A DNA stretch of 64,000 nt from assembly GCA_948567375.1 (NCBI GenBank), contig OX419757.1:31186001-31250000 (forward strand), read 5' to 3'. This document shows positions 46,136 through 57,800 of this stretch, piece by piece. How positions within the stretch are numbered: position 1 is the stretch's first letter; each line of letters begins with the position of its first letter. The notes under the pieces are model-generated. The model saw only the letters and a list, made by a program, of their open reading frames with translations. It was not told where the DNA came from and did not search any database. Position numbers and translations under genes: made by a program. The DNA comes from Lunularia cruciata. Lineage: Eukaryota > Streptophyta > Marchantiopsida > Lunulariales > Lunulariaceae.

Positions 46136-48445
46136 TCAAGAGGTTTTCTTCTGTCTGGAACCTCCGGGTTTCTTTTCAGTTCGTAGTGTTTCAATTATTG
46201 CTTGCAATAGTTTAATGTCCTCAGCTTTCTTTTCCACTTCTGCCTGCTTAAGGCGAAGCTCCTCCAAGTGCAGCTTGAAAACCTCTGCAAAAGTCATCAG
46301 CTTGCGAAATTCAACCTCCTGCTGGATTTGCATCAAAAATTCATGTAGACAGATACAAGGCATAGAAAGGATGGCAAAACCTGAAAATAACTAAAAGCGA
46401 GGTGAACAAAAGTTGAGAATTGGGGAATGAGAAGAGCATCCAGAAGACACCACGAGACGAACTGAGACTTACGAGTTGTATCTTCCAGTTCTTGGAGGAC
46501 TTCATGAGTTCGTGCTTCAGATGCACGCTGCAAACTTTCAGCCTCTTTTTTCTCCAGGCGCGCATGACGTGAGGCGGACACTGCAGCATCTAACTCTTTC
46601 TCCAGTGCACGAATGCGTCTCTCTTGTGCCTACAATACCCCAGTTGCTTTCAATTTGCATTTTGCAATGAGAACCTACGGGTTTGCATCCAAACCAGTCC
46701 TGTCAGAGCAAGGATACCGCACCCAGACGCTTGCCCCTCAGAGACTCAACAGGATAAGACCAACGTAAGGAAGCTCTAGTTCTGTCTCGTTCTGCTCTAA
46801 AGACTCTCTTGTGGAGAACCAAAGTAAGCAAGGCAATCTACAAGGACTTCGCATAAAAAGGGAGAAAATGTTCTTTTATATCCCTTTGCTAAATTGCTCT
46901 CTTCCTGTCAGGTCAGCAGAGCAAGGTGAAAACCTCCTGAATTAACAATTTGTAGAGGAGAATTTTTCACGGTGAATTATGCATGTCCATTCCACTCTCG
47001 CATAGTTACAAAGCTCCATTCAGACCATATTACTATTGAACAGAAGTTGCAGAATAGGCTTACGATACCAATAAAAGCAACACTGATAAGGTCCTTAACC
47101 GCACAAGCATGGGAGACGAAGAAGCCTGAAATTGTGTTCTTCTGTTATCAGTCCGGGGGCGGGGGGAGAGAGAAACTACAACATACGAAACGCGTTGAGC
47201 GGTCTACTATTATCTACGGTATCAGGATATAAGATTTGAACGAAAATATAAGAGAATGAGAAGAAGTGACCTCTCTGCATATATAGCCTTCAAGAAATAG
47301 AAAAAACAAAGATCAGAGCTGACCTTAACAATACGAAATTGACTGGATTGGGCTGAAGCCTGAGCAAAAGCGTCTTCATCAACATACACAGCCTTCCCTA
47401 CTAGGAGGTTTTGAAGTGAACTTATTGATGTTCCTATCTCCGTCAGATTGGAAAGAGCTGCAGTCCATCTTTCAATCCCACTTCCTCCATTTTCAACTCT
47501 GCTCGCCATCCTTTGAAGAGAAGGAGGACCTAAATCTGCTACACCCCCGATACCTTCGGATCTGTATCCTGATATGGCTTCAACCCCTGATTCTGCCGGC
47601 AGCACGCCAGACAATTGTCCTTGTTTTCTTCGCACACGCTCCTCTTTGTAGAGATACTGCAGGGAAACCAAAACTTATTTCAAACTTACATGTTTTATCG
47701 ATCTCCCAGAAAGATATACGAATATCCGTATCCTAGCCCTTGATTTCCAAGGAAGCTTGATAAAGAACAGTCTTGAAAAGTCACAATACTTCCGCATCCC
47801 AAATTAATCATCGGCTCAACTCGACCTCACTATGACAAGTTCAATAAGGGAAATTTTTTTGATAATTCCCTTGCCCAACGGCATCAAGAGGTCGAAAGTG
47901 ATATTAATTAATCCTCTGGTCATAAAGTTCAAACCCCGAACATAACCTAACTCCCGCAAATAATCGCATTAACGCTAACAGACATAAAGAAATCTCATAA
48001 TAGTTCATAGCACAGTTCAGTATCTCATGTTCAGCGAGATAACTTTTGCTGGAGGCACCTGTATAAATTGATCTGTAAGCAATCTGCAGAACACACGAAG
48101 TATTAAAGGCTCTACATTTGTGCAAACAGATAGGTAGAAAGTCTCAGCGCAGGCAAAAATTCATCTCTACCTGCATATTTAACCAGATCAGAAAACTATC
48201 TCAATTGTCTCAGGGCCGAATGTTCCTTGACAAGGGTCCAATTTGCGACTAATACAAAAGGACGTTGATTTGCAGGCCAGGATACTTCTCAAAAGCGAGT
48301 GGGACTCTACTCAGTCGCTGTGAAGATAATTGGCAAAGGAAAGCCTAATCCAATTTCGAGCATAATATCCCGATCAACTCCACGGGCAAAGTAATGAGCT
48401 GACCTTGAGACCAGGATCTAGAGGCGCCGGAGAAGATCTTGACAT
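46136..48445 (-). CDS. Small coiled-coil protein of unknown function, four exons
   Basis: Exons on the minus strand: 48445-48404, 47656-47324, 46629-46473, 46380-46136. GT-AG junctions and phases agree (0, 0, 1), giving 258 residues. The N terminus is MSRSSPAPLDPGLK. Exon 2 starts YLYKEERVRRKQGQLSG and has a Gly/Ser-rich middle, then ALSNLTEIGTSISSLQNLL. Exon 3 (AQERRIRALEKELDAAVSAS) and exon 4 (FKLHLEELRLKQAEVEKKA) form a C-terminal coiled coil with a basic end (KKPGGSRQKKTS). The last junction is the least certain: it adds a hydrophobic FAILSMPCICLHEF stretch that would be unusual in a coil, and the proper acceptor may differ. No targeting or membrane signal. I do not recognise the family. 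A retroelement tail lies about 500 bp upstream. Confidence 0.75.
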
Positions 48446-48971
48446 TTTCTTCCATGCAAGCACTCAACACGACACGCAGCAGCAATTCTGTAGCCTCGCA
48501 TCGCGCACTAACACCATAGTGCTCACTCACCCTGATTTCCCACAATCCCCTCATTCACGACGAGACTTCGATCCTCGTTGAGGTCCGGTTCCAATTGCCG
48601 GCCTTCAAGTGTGCTCGATAGTATTAACTACGCAAAATAACAGCAACCATAGCGACTCAGATCACCCCATTCTGAGCGGCATTATTCTGTATCCTCAAAC
48701 TGAAGAAATGTCCACCTCCGAGGCCTTTCCTAGTTAGAATCAGTAACCAGCTTGCGATGACGATGATTTCACTGTTTGAACTTTTGAACGCGAACTGAAC
48801 CGTGTGCTTCTAATTAGGAAATCGGTCCGATATGGGTCCTCTCAGCAAACCTAACCTATCGGAACGAGCCAACGTGGAAAGCCAGGTAGCAGTCTTTTAC
48901 TGCTTCTTACCCAAGTGCCAATGGAAAGGCAATTTAATGCCGGAGTTCAAGTAGTGCGTGTGTATTTGTAT

Positions 48972-50520
48972 AAGAAAGAGAAGGCAGACCACATAGAACA
49001 CAAGAAGGATGGAAAGACCCTATCAAGCGGTAGAGGGAGAAACAAAAGAGGTAAAATGATGCTAGGCCCCAATAGTATTTATATGAAAAATCTACCTTAC
49101 CGCACCGGAGATATCCAAGCTATGCAAGTCTGAAGGTCTACAAACTATTTAGCATCTGAAGAAGCATCACCTAGAGTGATCTCCTATGGATTGCACCAAC
49201 CAAAGCTCTCTGGAAACAATGTACATATGTTGTCTAAAGTATGCTATAAATTATGAGAGTGAGATCTTGGTATCTAATATAATAAGCTTTCATGCACTCT
49301 TTGACAAATGTGTCGAGTGCCATAGCCATTGCTCCATATAACTCCAAGACTAGAGGAACAAATAGGTGACCTCGCAACATACCCCTATATTTAGAAACCT
49401 TGTGTGTTGTTGTTCCACTCACCGCACATCTAGGAGGATGAGTAATCACTCCTTCCAAAACTGCATCACGCACTCCTTCCAAAACTGCATCACGCATAGG
49501 GTCTATAAACACAACATCCGCCATTATCACCTAATCATCTTGGACCAAGTATAAGTTTGCTCTAACATATATCGTCCGCAAAGAATATGAACATTTCCTC
49601 CAAGCAAGGTATCCACACTCTTGTGTTGTAGCAAACACTATATCCCTTATGGCATCTTGGGTAGTTATCCTTTGTCCCCCATAAGGACACCGTGTCATAT
49701 GGACCGCTATTGAATCCAATGTAGAACTACACTCACAAATGAGTAACTAAGATGCAAATGAGTGGACCAAACCTAGGCAGAACCTCATCATTGTCGAGAA
49801 AGTGATTAGTGCAAGTCAAAATACTCTAATGCATGGTCGAGCTAGGATCCAAGAACCTGCACCCTTGGTGGAACAAGAGTTAAAATGTGCTCTAGTGGCC
49901 CAAGGAATGGATGAGTCAACTAAGAGGGAATGTAGTAGATGTTGACATTGTCACTCCATCAAGGAAGATTGCAAACCTCTAGTCCAATCTAATGGTAGTG
50001 AAGCAAAGGATGGAAGGTACTTTTGTGCTCGTGGAGATAGACCATCTCTTGTCTGCCGCAATAACACCTAGAGAGGAAAGGATCCCTCTTCCACCTCGGT
50101 CACATAAGTCTTCAAAATTGACCTATAAGCAACCACAAAATGTGAGGAAATTAGGGGTGCCAAGAGAGCACAATCACCCAAAAATGGTATAAGGGTCATC
50201 TCTTCCATAGATAATAGGCCTACTCCTTCACACGAGATTGGTAGAGATGTTTGTCTACGTGTCAAACCACTCACACACTCAAATGTCCCTAGTCCGATGA
50301 TGTCACCAAAGACCCCATAATACTTCTATCAAAAGATCTCAGATATGGTAGGAAAGTCAAGGAAGAAAGAACCATGTGGAGAAAGTAAGTAGATCGACTG
50401 GCAATACTTGTAAAATGGATCAGATTTGTTTGTCTCTTGATTAGTTTACCAATATTATAAATTAAATTAACAGATTTTACAAATTTTCCAAATATCTCAA
50501 TTAGACCACCGAACAACACT
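48972..50520 (-). mobile_element. Non-LTR-type retroelement copy 1: C-terminal RT region plus 3' tail
   Basis: Reading on the minus strand from 50520: YLRSFDRSIMGSLV, then (50274-50068) a conserved block FLGDCALLAPLISSHFVVAY, ILKTYVTEVEEGS, then a GAGSW-like segment near 49.85 kb. Next is the C-terminal domain MTRCPYGGQRITTQDAIRDIVF (49531-49719), VVFIDPMRDAV and KYRGMLRGHLFVPLVLELYGAM, ALDTFVKEC (49234-49530). A tail of about 250 bp ends in the shared 3' sequence. The HA-rich -C--GG-RI--HDAIRD pattern and F-PLALE--GA---R-D-F--EC pattern are typical of a retroelement polyprotein C terminus seen in green plants. 5'-truncated and full of stops. Confidence 0.7.
49448..49495. repeat. 24-bp in-frame tandem duplication in the retroelement
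   Basis: 49448-49471 and 49472-49495 are identical and produce DAVLEGV-RDAVLEGV on the minus strand. The unit is eight codons, so the frame is preserved. Confidence 0.92.
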
Positions 50521-50864
50521 GGCTTTGAAGCTTTTAGCCGGCCTACAACAGAAGTTCTCGGAAAAGCGTGTAAGTTAGACTCTTTGTTGTAAGTACCTTA
50601 TGAAGCTATAAACTATGACTGTGCATAAAGAGAAGATAGCATGCAACCTAATCGGTTAGAATTCTATCGATAAAGGATTTCGTATAAGTGTTCGTATCGG
50701 AAAGTAGAAGTCTCCTATTTGCCTTCCAGTTTACTTTTTCATCGAAACACAGTAGGGTAATTCAAGAGTAGGGTGTTTCAAGAGTGAACTTTACTGAAAT
50801 TGGATATTTATCTGAGGGGTATCGTACACCAAAACAAAAACATTTCCGAATCTTATCATATATT
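50521..50864. other. No gene seen
   Basis: Unassigned sequence between a minus-strand retroelement copy and a plus-strand tail. Confidence 0.4.
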
Positions 50865-50970
50865 GGGGCTTAGCCCCATGTTACCTTTTTTTGTCTTTCC
50901 CTTGTACGGCTTGATGGGGGTCTTCCATCCTTCATTTTTCCTACGCTGTCGCTTTTTTCTTCTAAATCTT
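50865..50970 (+). mobile_element. Non-LTR retroelement 3' tail only
   Basis: ttggggcttagccccat, gttacctttttttgtctttcc, ttgtacggcttgatgggggtc, ttccatccttc and gctgtcgcttttttc: the cleanest copy of the terminal ~100 bp, with a perfect palindrome stem. No coding sequence of the family precedes it. Confidence 0.75.
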
Positions 50971-51828
50971 ATCATACAAGTTTAAAGTTCACGAATTACA
51001 TTTTAAAGAATTAAGTTTTATGGACAATCCACAGCCCATAAAAGTTTATGTGATACATGTTTTGATGACCCGTAAAAATTTTAACTCTCCCGTATATCTA
51101 ACTTCTCACACCGCTCCACCCCAACAGTTTACGGGTCCCTCTTCCCAGGAACACTTCCGTCCATCATACCCGTCCCCTTAAGAACCTACCCTAGTAGAGG
51201 CCACAATCGCCTCTTGAAGGTAAATAAGATATGCAAACCGATAACTTTCTTTCCTTACTTTCTCTAAACCAAGGTATAACTGAGTATCTCGCTTGATTCA
51301 TTCTGCTACATAGACGAAAAGTCGAAAAAAAAGGGAGGCCATGGAAGATCTTAACGCCCCGACTCCGGACATCTAGGCGATCCAAAGCCAAGTATGTTTG
51401 TTTTCGTGATGTTTATAGTAGCCAAATCATTTTATACATCCCCCAATCCAACCCGGTCAGGGGCGGTGAACCTACGCTAAAGCAAGCGAGAGAAGCCCTG
51501 TCCGGGCATACGACAACCTCCAAAACTCAAGTAAACTTGTCTGTATTGGTAGTTCAAATCTTTAAAGGTCGTCCTGATGTCATTCCCAGTCTTGGCTTTG
51601 GAACCTACAGGATTGAGTACGCTGCTGAAGGGCGATGACACATGTCGACACGAGGATCCAAACGTGGCAATGGAGTTCTTATATTCCTACCGCATTGTGT
51701 GGCACTGAGCGGCCATGTAAAAGACAAGATTTCTGCTGTCTCGGGAACTTAATGGATTAAGCACATATTTTATCTTTTACTACGAGAACTTTGATATTCT
51801 AATGGAAACGTAGTACATACATTGACGT
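50971..51828. other. No gene seen
   Basis: Short frames only; nothing recognised. Confidence 0.4.
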
Positions 51829-52148
51829 AGTTATTACTCTTACATTAGTTTCCCAAAGAGTATTTAACTCTTCATCTTGAATAAGTGGTGAGTAATATCC
51901 CAAGTAATAAATAAAATCTCTCAAGTGTAGAAGCAGGTGACGAGATCATCTGTTTAGTTTCAAGTTGTGGAAGTGGTGGCGCCAATGGGAGAGATGAGAG
52001 AGAGGAGTGGTTATTGCTCTTATATTAGATGTTGTTTCCGAAAGAGTATTTAATTCATCATCTTGAATAAGGGGTAGTAATCGAGGTAAAACATAAAATC
52101 TCCCAGGTGTAGAAGTAGTTCATGAGATCATCTCTTTACTTTCAAGTT
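51829..52148. repeat. Diverged tandem duplication
   Basis: Units 51829-52008 and 52009-52148 share ttatt-ctctta-attag, aaagagtatttaa, catcttgaataag, ataaaatctc, gtgtagaag, gagatcatct and tttcaagtt in the same order. Confidence 0.8.
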
Positions 52149-53079
52149 TGTGCTGCCGCGCGGAGAGAGGGGAGGAAAGGACAAGAGGTTTTATGGAATT
52201 TATGAGGATACTCTAGCATATCGAACATGAGTGAATAAACCATTCTCTTTCTTACACTAATTTGGTTTCATTTGTATCTAAATTAAAATTTATGAAAAAA
52301 TTGGTAAAAAAATATATAAACATTTAGTTTTTCAGAGTTTAGAGTGATTATTACATAATGAAAGTGATGAGTTGAGAATTTTTCACTTCCAACTCTTTTG
52401 GCTTTCATGTTTCAGTTCCATTGGAACTAGGAAAATACTAAAGAGATATGAAATAGAAGCTATGAGACTTTATAGATTTTAGCGTTTTTAGAGTGAGTAC
52501 TCACTAGGTGAGCGGGTGGTGGTTTTGCATGTGGAGGAGATATTAAAAGAAGAGGCACATATTATTGTCATTATTCTTATGCTAGCTATGACTTGATTTC
52601 CCATATTGGCTACCCGGAGTGGCTTGAGACACACTATTGCTCATTGTATTGAAGACTCCAAACCTCACAAGGAGTAAAGACCCATGGAAAGATGTAGAAT
52701 GATTATGATTGGACCACTTTGGGTCCTCATGTGAGGCAAGCAACCATATTCATATTGTTGACACTCAAAATTATGCATGCTTTGACTATCCCTTAGTTCA
52801 TCATTCCAAGAATATCACTCAAGTTGTGTCTCATGCAAGTTGTAGTTTGGTGTTTTTTTAGACAAGTTTTCCATATCCACACCTATTCTATAGGTTTCCC
52901 TATACACTTTATGACGAGGCTAGATAGGCTTTTTGCTAAACACTTGATTGATTGGCAAGTGATCCTTGGATGAGTTGGCATTTTCTTATTCTTCTTACTC
53001 TCACGATGGTATCTTTGTTATAGTAGAGAGAGGTTCAGCCATAGGATAATATAGATTCCACTCTATTACAATTATGTAT
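52149..53079. other. AT-rich, possibly upstream part of the plus-strand retroelement
   Basis: Scattered coding-like patches on the plus strand but no motif that could be assigned. The 5' limit of retroelement copy 2 may lie here. Confidence 0.3.
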
Positions 53080-54898
53080 GATATTTGCATCAGGCAAGAG
53101 AGTATAGTAGAGCAGCACAAGCCTTATATACTTTGTTTGTGGCTAATCCTATGGTCAAGACTATCTTACCTTTTGTTTATTACATCCATTTATAAGAAAG
53201 AAAGTACCATAAAAGATCTTAGATTATCAACTTGAGGAGCTTTAATGTCTTGATATAGACTTCTTTTTTCACATGATTGTGTATTGTCAATTGCTTCTCC
53301 TTGAGAGGCTTGTTAGTGATGGTTTGTGAGCATCTTAGAGATCACTTCCAATCAGATGATCCCTCTAGTAGTTTTACCTAGTTGTTCCAATTGGTTGTAA
53401 CAATAATAAGGAGAGAGATTCCTACATCAATTAGTCAAGTGTTTGGTGCTAATACACTTCTTGTAATGGAAGACACAAGGTGCATTAGACCAATTGCTAT
53501 TGAGGAGGTCTTCTTGCTTGTGGTTAGCTATAACATTGTGCTTCAACATTTTTCTGACTTTTATCAACACCTTAATCTACATCATTTTGAAGTTTCTACA
53601 CCTCTAGATTGTGAGGCTATATATGTAGACATTGGAGCACTCCAAGATATCTACTCACAGTGGGTTTTTTGATACATTGATGTTTATATCACTTTTAATA
53701 ATGTTCCACATGAATCCATCTTTAGAGGCTAGTGGATCCTTAGAAAGTCTCATTCCTTTGTGTGGTTCTTTTATGGCTTTTCTTCTTCCCTTTATTACCA
53801 ACATGGTTTCTTATAAGAGGAAGTTACTATCTTAGAGACTATTGTTTGTACACAATAGGGAGATCTTTTAGGATGACCTTTATTTGCCATGGTCATTTTA
53901 AAGAGCTCTTACCTATTACTATTGTCATGCTAGATTTTTTATTTTCCTCCTTTGTAGATGATACACACCATGTGTAGATCAAATTAGGCATACCTTTGAT
54001 CACTTGACTACCAAGCTTCTTTGTGTAAGCTTGAGAGTCAAGGCATCAAAGTGTAGAGCACGGTCCCCTTTAGGTATCCCTCCTCAACATTAGCTTCCAA
54101 TAAGGAGTATCACATCTATAAATAGCATATGAATTCTTGGTGTGCCACTAGGATCCAAAGACTCTATCATATGCTTATTAAATGTTGCACGAAAAGGATA
54201 TTTTTCATGTGGATGACCTTCATAAACTAAGAGATTTGCAATTGGCATTTAGTATACTCTCCTCTACTATTAGCCATTGACTAGCTTACATACTTTGCAC
54301 AGTTTACTCTTCTTTGACTTTCCTATCATGTTTGAGAACTTTTGATAGGAAGGTCATGGAGTCTTTGGTTATTACACCAAGGAAATTTAAGTGTGTGACA
54401 AGTGATATGGCATGTAAACATCTCTAACAACCTCATGTAGAAGATAGACCAACTATTGATGGAGGAAGCAACACCTATGGCATTTTTGGGTTGTTGAGGC
54501 TCTCTTGGCACCTCTACTTTCCTCATAGTTTGTGGTTGTTGATAAGCCAATCTTGGAGACATATATGACCAAGGTGGAACAAGGATTCTTTTTCTTTCTA
54601 AGTGCTATGGTGGCAAAAAAGAGATGATCTATTCCCATAGGCACAAGATGGTCTTCCATCCTTTGCTTCCTTGCCTTCTTATTAGACTAGAGGTTTGTGG
54701 CCTTCCTTGATGGGTTTATAATTTTAGAATCTGGTATGTTTTCTCTTAGTTGACTTATCCATTCTTCATTCTACTATTGCACATCTTTGCTCTTGCTCTA
54801 GCCAAGGTGCAAGCTTTTGGATACTGGTTCAACCATGTATTAGGGATTACACCAACTACTTTCTCTACAATAATGAGTTTCCATCTAAGTTTGATCTA
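53080..54898 (+). mobile_element. Non-LTR-type retroelement copy 2, reverse transcriptase region (left part)
   Basis: The plus strand reads NPMVKTILPFVYYI (about 53143-53190), then LFQLVVTIIRREIPTSISQVFGA (53382 on), RCIRPIAIEEVFLLVV, LNLHHFEVSTPLDCEAI and ALQDIYSQWV. Next come pieces of the RT core aligning to VDV-NAFN, F-RSFYG-SSPLYY, GDPLG-PLFA and the Asp-rich catalytic box (F-FPPL-MIHT for F-S--DDTH, so decayed). A C-terminal region homologous to copy 1 follows (LLAPLLSS-FVV, ILETYMTKVE; then QGASFWILVQPCIR near 54.8 kb). The copy is cut at 54898 by an insertion and resumes at 58599. Confidence 0.75.
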
Positions 54899-57800
54899 TG
54901 TGACAACCCGGCAAATATCACTTTTGTGGTAATTGGGTAAGTAAAGTTTGTTCTCGCAGAGATACGAGTCAAAATTGGTCAAATACAAAGTCAAAAGTCA
55001 CAATTACAGTTGTTCTTGATGTCTTCTTTAATCTCTCAGGTAGAAACTACACCCAGAAGAGAGTAACAAGCTCACAATTTTGATAACTTGTCACGAATAC
55101 ACACACATAATCACATCATAGCAAATTCTGTCCAAACAACTCTTGATTGTGATGATTCAGATTCTCTCAAAGACGGCACTTCACTGCAAAGATTGATTTC
55201 ATCTCAGAATTGTGTTCCACCCCTCCACTGAAGGCACAACTTCCTCGATCAAAATTGCTTCACATCAATTTGGTGCTGCACTCATCAATGCAGAATACTA
55301 CCAACACTACAATTCCTCTCAGACCTGTCAAGGCATTGCTCCCATGCACTTCACTCAGGATCAAACACACAGAATGAAGATCAAGGCTACAGATCCCAAC
55401 ATCCATAGGCACACTGACTTGCTCTTCGGAATTCTCTACACACTCACAACTGCAAACACAAAATTGACAATCAGAATTAAGCTTAAGCAACGAGCAAAGA
55501 GAACAACACTTCACTTTATCTATCTTCAGAAATTTGAATATTGAATAACATCATACTGCGAATGCTCCACTTAAATCTGAAGCAAATGGCAGACTTGCCT
55601 ACCTCGACACTACTTCCTAACATATCTTCCTACCTGCATATCCTAAGTGACAATATATCTCTTCATATCTGCCTCTTCCTATCTCAAAATTGACTTTTAT
55701 CCCGATCTGATGCCTACCTCATCATCGGCTTCCAAACCCGATGATCTTCCTACTATTTCTCCTTCTTCGGGTATGGTGAATTCCACCAAGTCCTTCACTA
55801 CTTCTACTACTTCTACACTACAATCTACAATTGAGCTCATGGGTAATCCATCTACATCCTTATCTCCTGACCCACTCTTCTCTAATGTGTCAATCATAAA
55901 GTCCAATGATACTTGTATTCCTACTTCTACGACATTGGGTTTTGTCTCCACTGTCACACTACTCAGAATCTTCTCTAATTCCAAATTGACTAAATCTAGT
56001 CTAAGACTAACATTGTTCTCTACATCTAACATTTTCCTATCTACGCATTCCCTCAATCAAATCAATAAGGTGTTCATGTCCACATCCTTGGCTTTCTCTT
56101 CCGCCTTTCCTGCACAAGTAATTTTAACTCATGTAGGCAAGCTTCCTCCAATCTCCCTTCAGCCTTCGTGCTTAAGATTGCTCTTAACTTTCCTGCAACT
56201 TCCCCTATTGACTCCAATGCATATCCTCAAGAGCGCTCCACCTTCAACTCCTCACGATACATCTTCAACTCGTCTTCATATTCTACAACGAGCATCTTCT
56301 TCTCCTTTGCATACTGCACGCTCTGCTGTTCCGCGCTCCTGACAAGTTCTCGCAATTGCTCTTCTTCTTCTTGCCTGGCTGCCAACTCTCTTTGCCATGC
56401 TTGATCTTTTGCTGCTGCACTTTTCTTTAAACTATCCAACTCCTGCTCCATTATGATGTTCATCGCCTTCAAATGAATATTCTCAATGTGCACATCACTC
56501 ACTTCTTCCTTCATCTTGTTGAGCCACATCGCTTGTTCCTTGAATTCTCCAGCTCGCCTTTGCAGTTCCTTTTCTTTTTCTTTGCAGCTTTCTTGTAGCA
56601 TGGTCAGAGTTTTCTTCATCAAGCCTTCCTCCCTCCGAAGTCCTTCCACTTCCTTGCTTCTTCGGACTTGTTGCTCCTGCAACTCCTTCACTTCACTCAA
56701 CAGATACTTCACCATCTGCAATTCGTTCATCCTCTTCCTGCAATCTTGGGGAATTACTCTTTGATGCTCCTTCAACAGCTCTAGCAATGGTGTGACCACC
56801 TTTGTCAAATAGGATATCCCGCCAAAGTTTTCTTCCTCTTCATTGCCATCTTTGTCTAGAGTCTTCTCCTCCTTCATTGGCTCCTTCATTTGAAGTCGCG
56901 ATCTTAGTATCTTCATTGTTTCGGCACTTTCTTCGTCTTGGCCTCTAGAACTTGGCCCCGTGGGATTCTCTGCTTTCTCTTCTGGTCTTGACTTGTTCAC
57001 CACCATTGCCTAACAAGACTCACTTATTGCTACCAATTGCTGGACCTTTGGCTCCCCATCACTATCGCTCCCCAACTCCTTACTTTTCAATGTGAGCTCT
57101 TCTTCTTCCGATTCCTCCTCTTGCGACTTAGTCTCTTCCCCAGACTCCAATCCAAATGATGCCTCTTTTACGATCTTTGTTGTCTTCAACATCAGCCACC
57201 AAGTCTTCCTTTGCGTGGGAGGCAACCTTGCTTCTTTGGGTTTGCCACGTTTCTTTGTCTTTGGACTGGTAATTTCTTTGACTTTCCAATGTCCAGTCTT
57301 TGCGAAGTAGTCGTCATTTGCTCAAAGATGCAGCATATACTGGCGCTCTTCCTCGTCTGCTTCCCGTCGTAAATCGGGATGTATGTGAGACACCATACAA
57401 TGATGCACTTCTTTGGTTAGTAAGTTCAGTCCAAAGTAGAAGTGGGCTGCAAACGGTGCAAAATAATGTGGTGGCGAGCCCGTTTGCCAATTCACCACTA
57501 TCTACCTCGTTCGATGATGAAAGCACTTTGCCCAATTCACAAGAGCTCTTGCAAACATCTGATGGAAGAAGACAGCTTGCTGCATGTTCACATAGGTGGT
57601 TTGTTCAGGCTTGAACATGGCCATCATCGCCCCCACAATACTTCTTTGGATCGGATCCCGATAGGACTCCACCTTGTAGCCATTTGTGGTTCTTGGAGCA
57701 AAGAACAAATTGCGGATCTCCGCCGTCTCCTCTGCAGCATCACACTTCCGATAGAAGGTGATCCCCATTGGTTCTCCTGCTTCTCTTCCCAATACTAACT

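Noticed and set aside
46333-46589. Two overlapping 82-codon minus-strand frames with hydrophobic tails
   Set aside because: They are exon 3 of the coiled-coil gene read through into its last intron.
47925-47945. gttcaaaccccgaac, resembling a tRNA T-arm
   Set aside because: No matching acceptor, D-arm or anticodon arm could be placed around it.
49992-50192. Plus-strand frame with a neighbouring Cys/His cluster that looked like a gag zinc knuckle
   Set aside because: The minus strand of the same bases aligns with the retroelement C-terminal region of copy 2, so the knuckle resemblance is accidental.
55647-56342. 231-codon Ser/Thr-rich plus-strand frame
   Set aside because: Antisense to the acidic C terminus and coiled coil of the orphan-family gene; Ser/Thr/Pro richness is what Glu/Val-rich coding gives in reverse.
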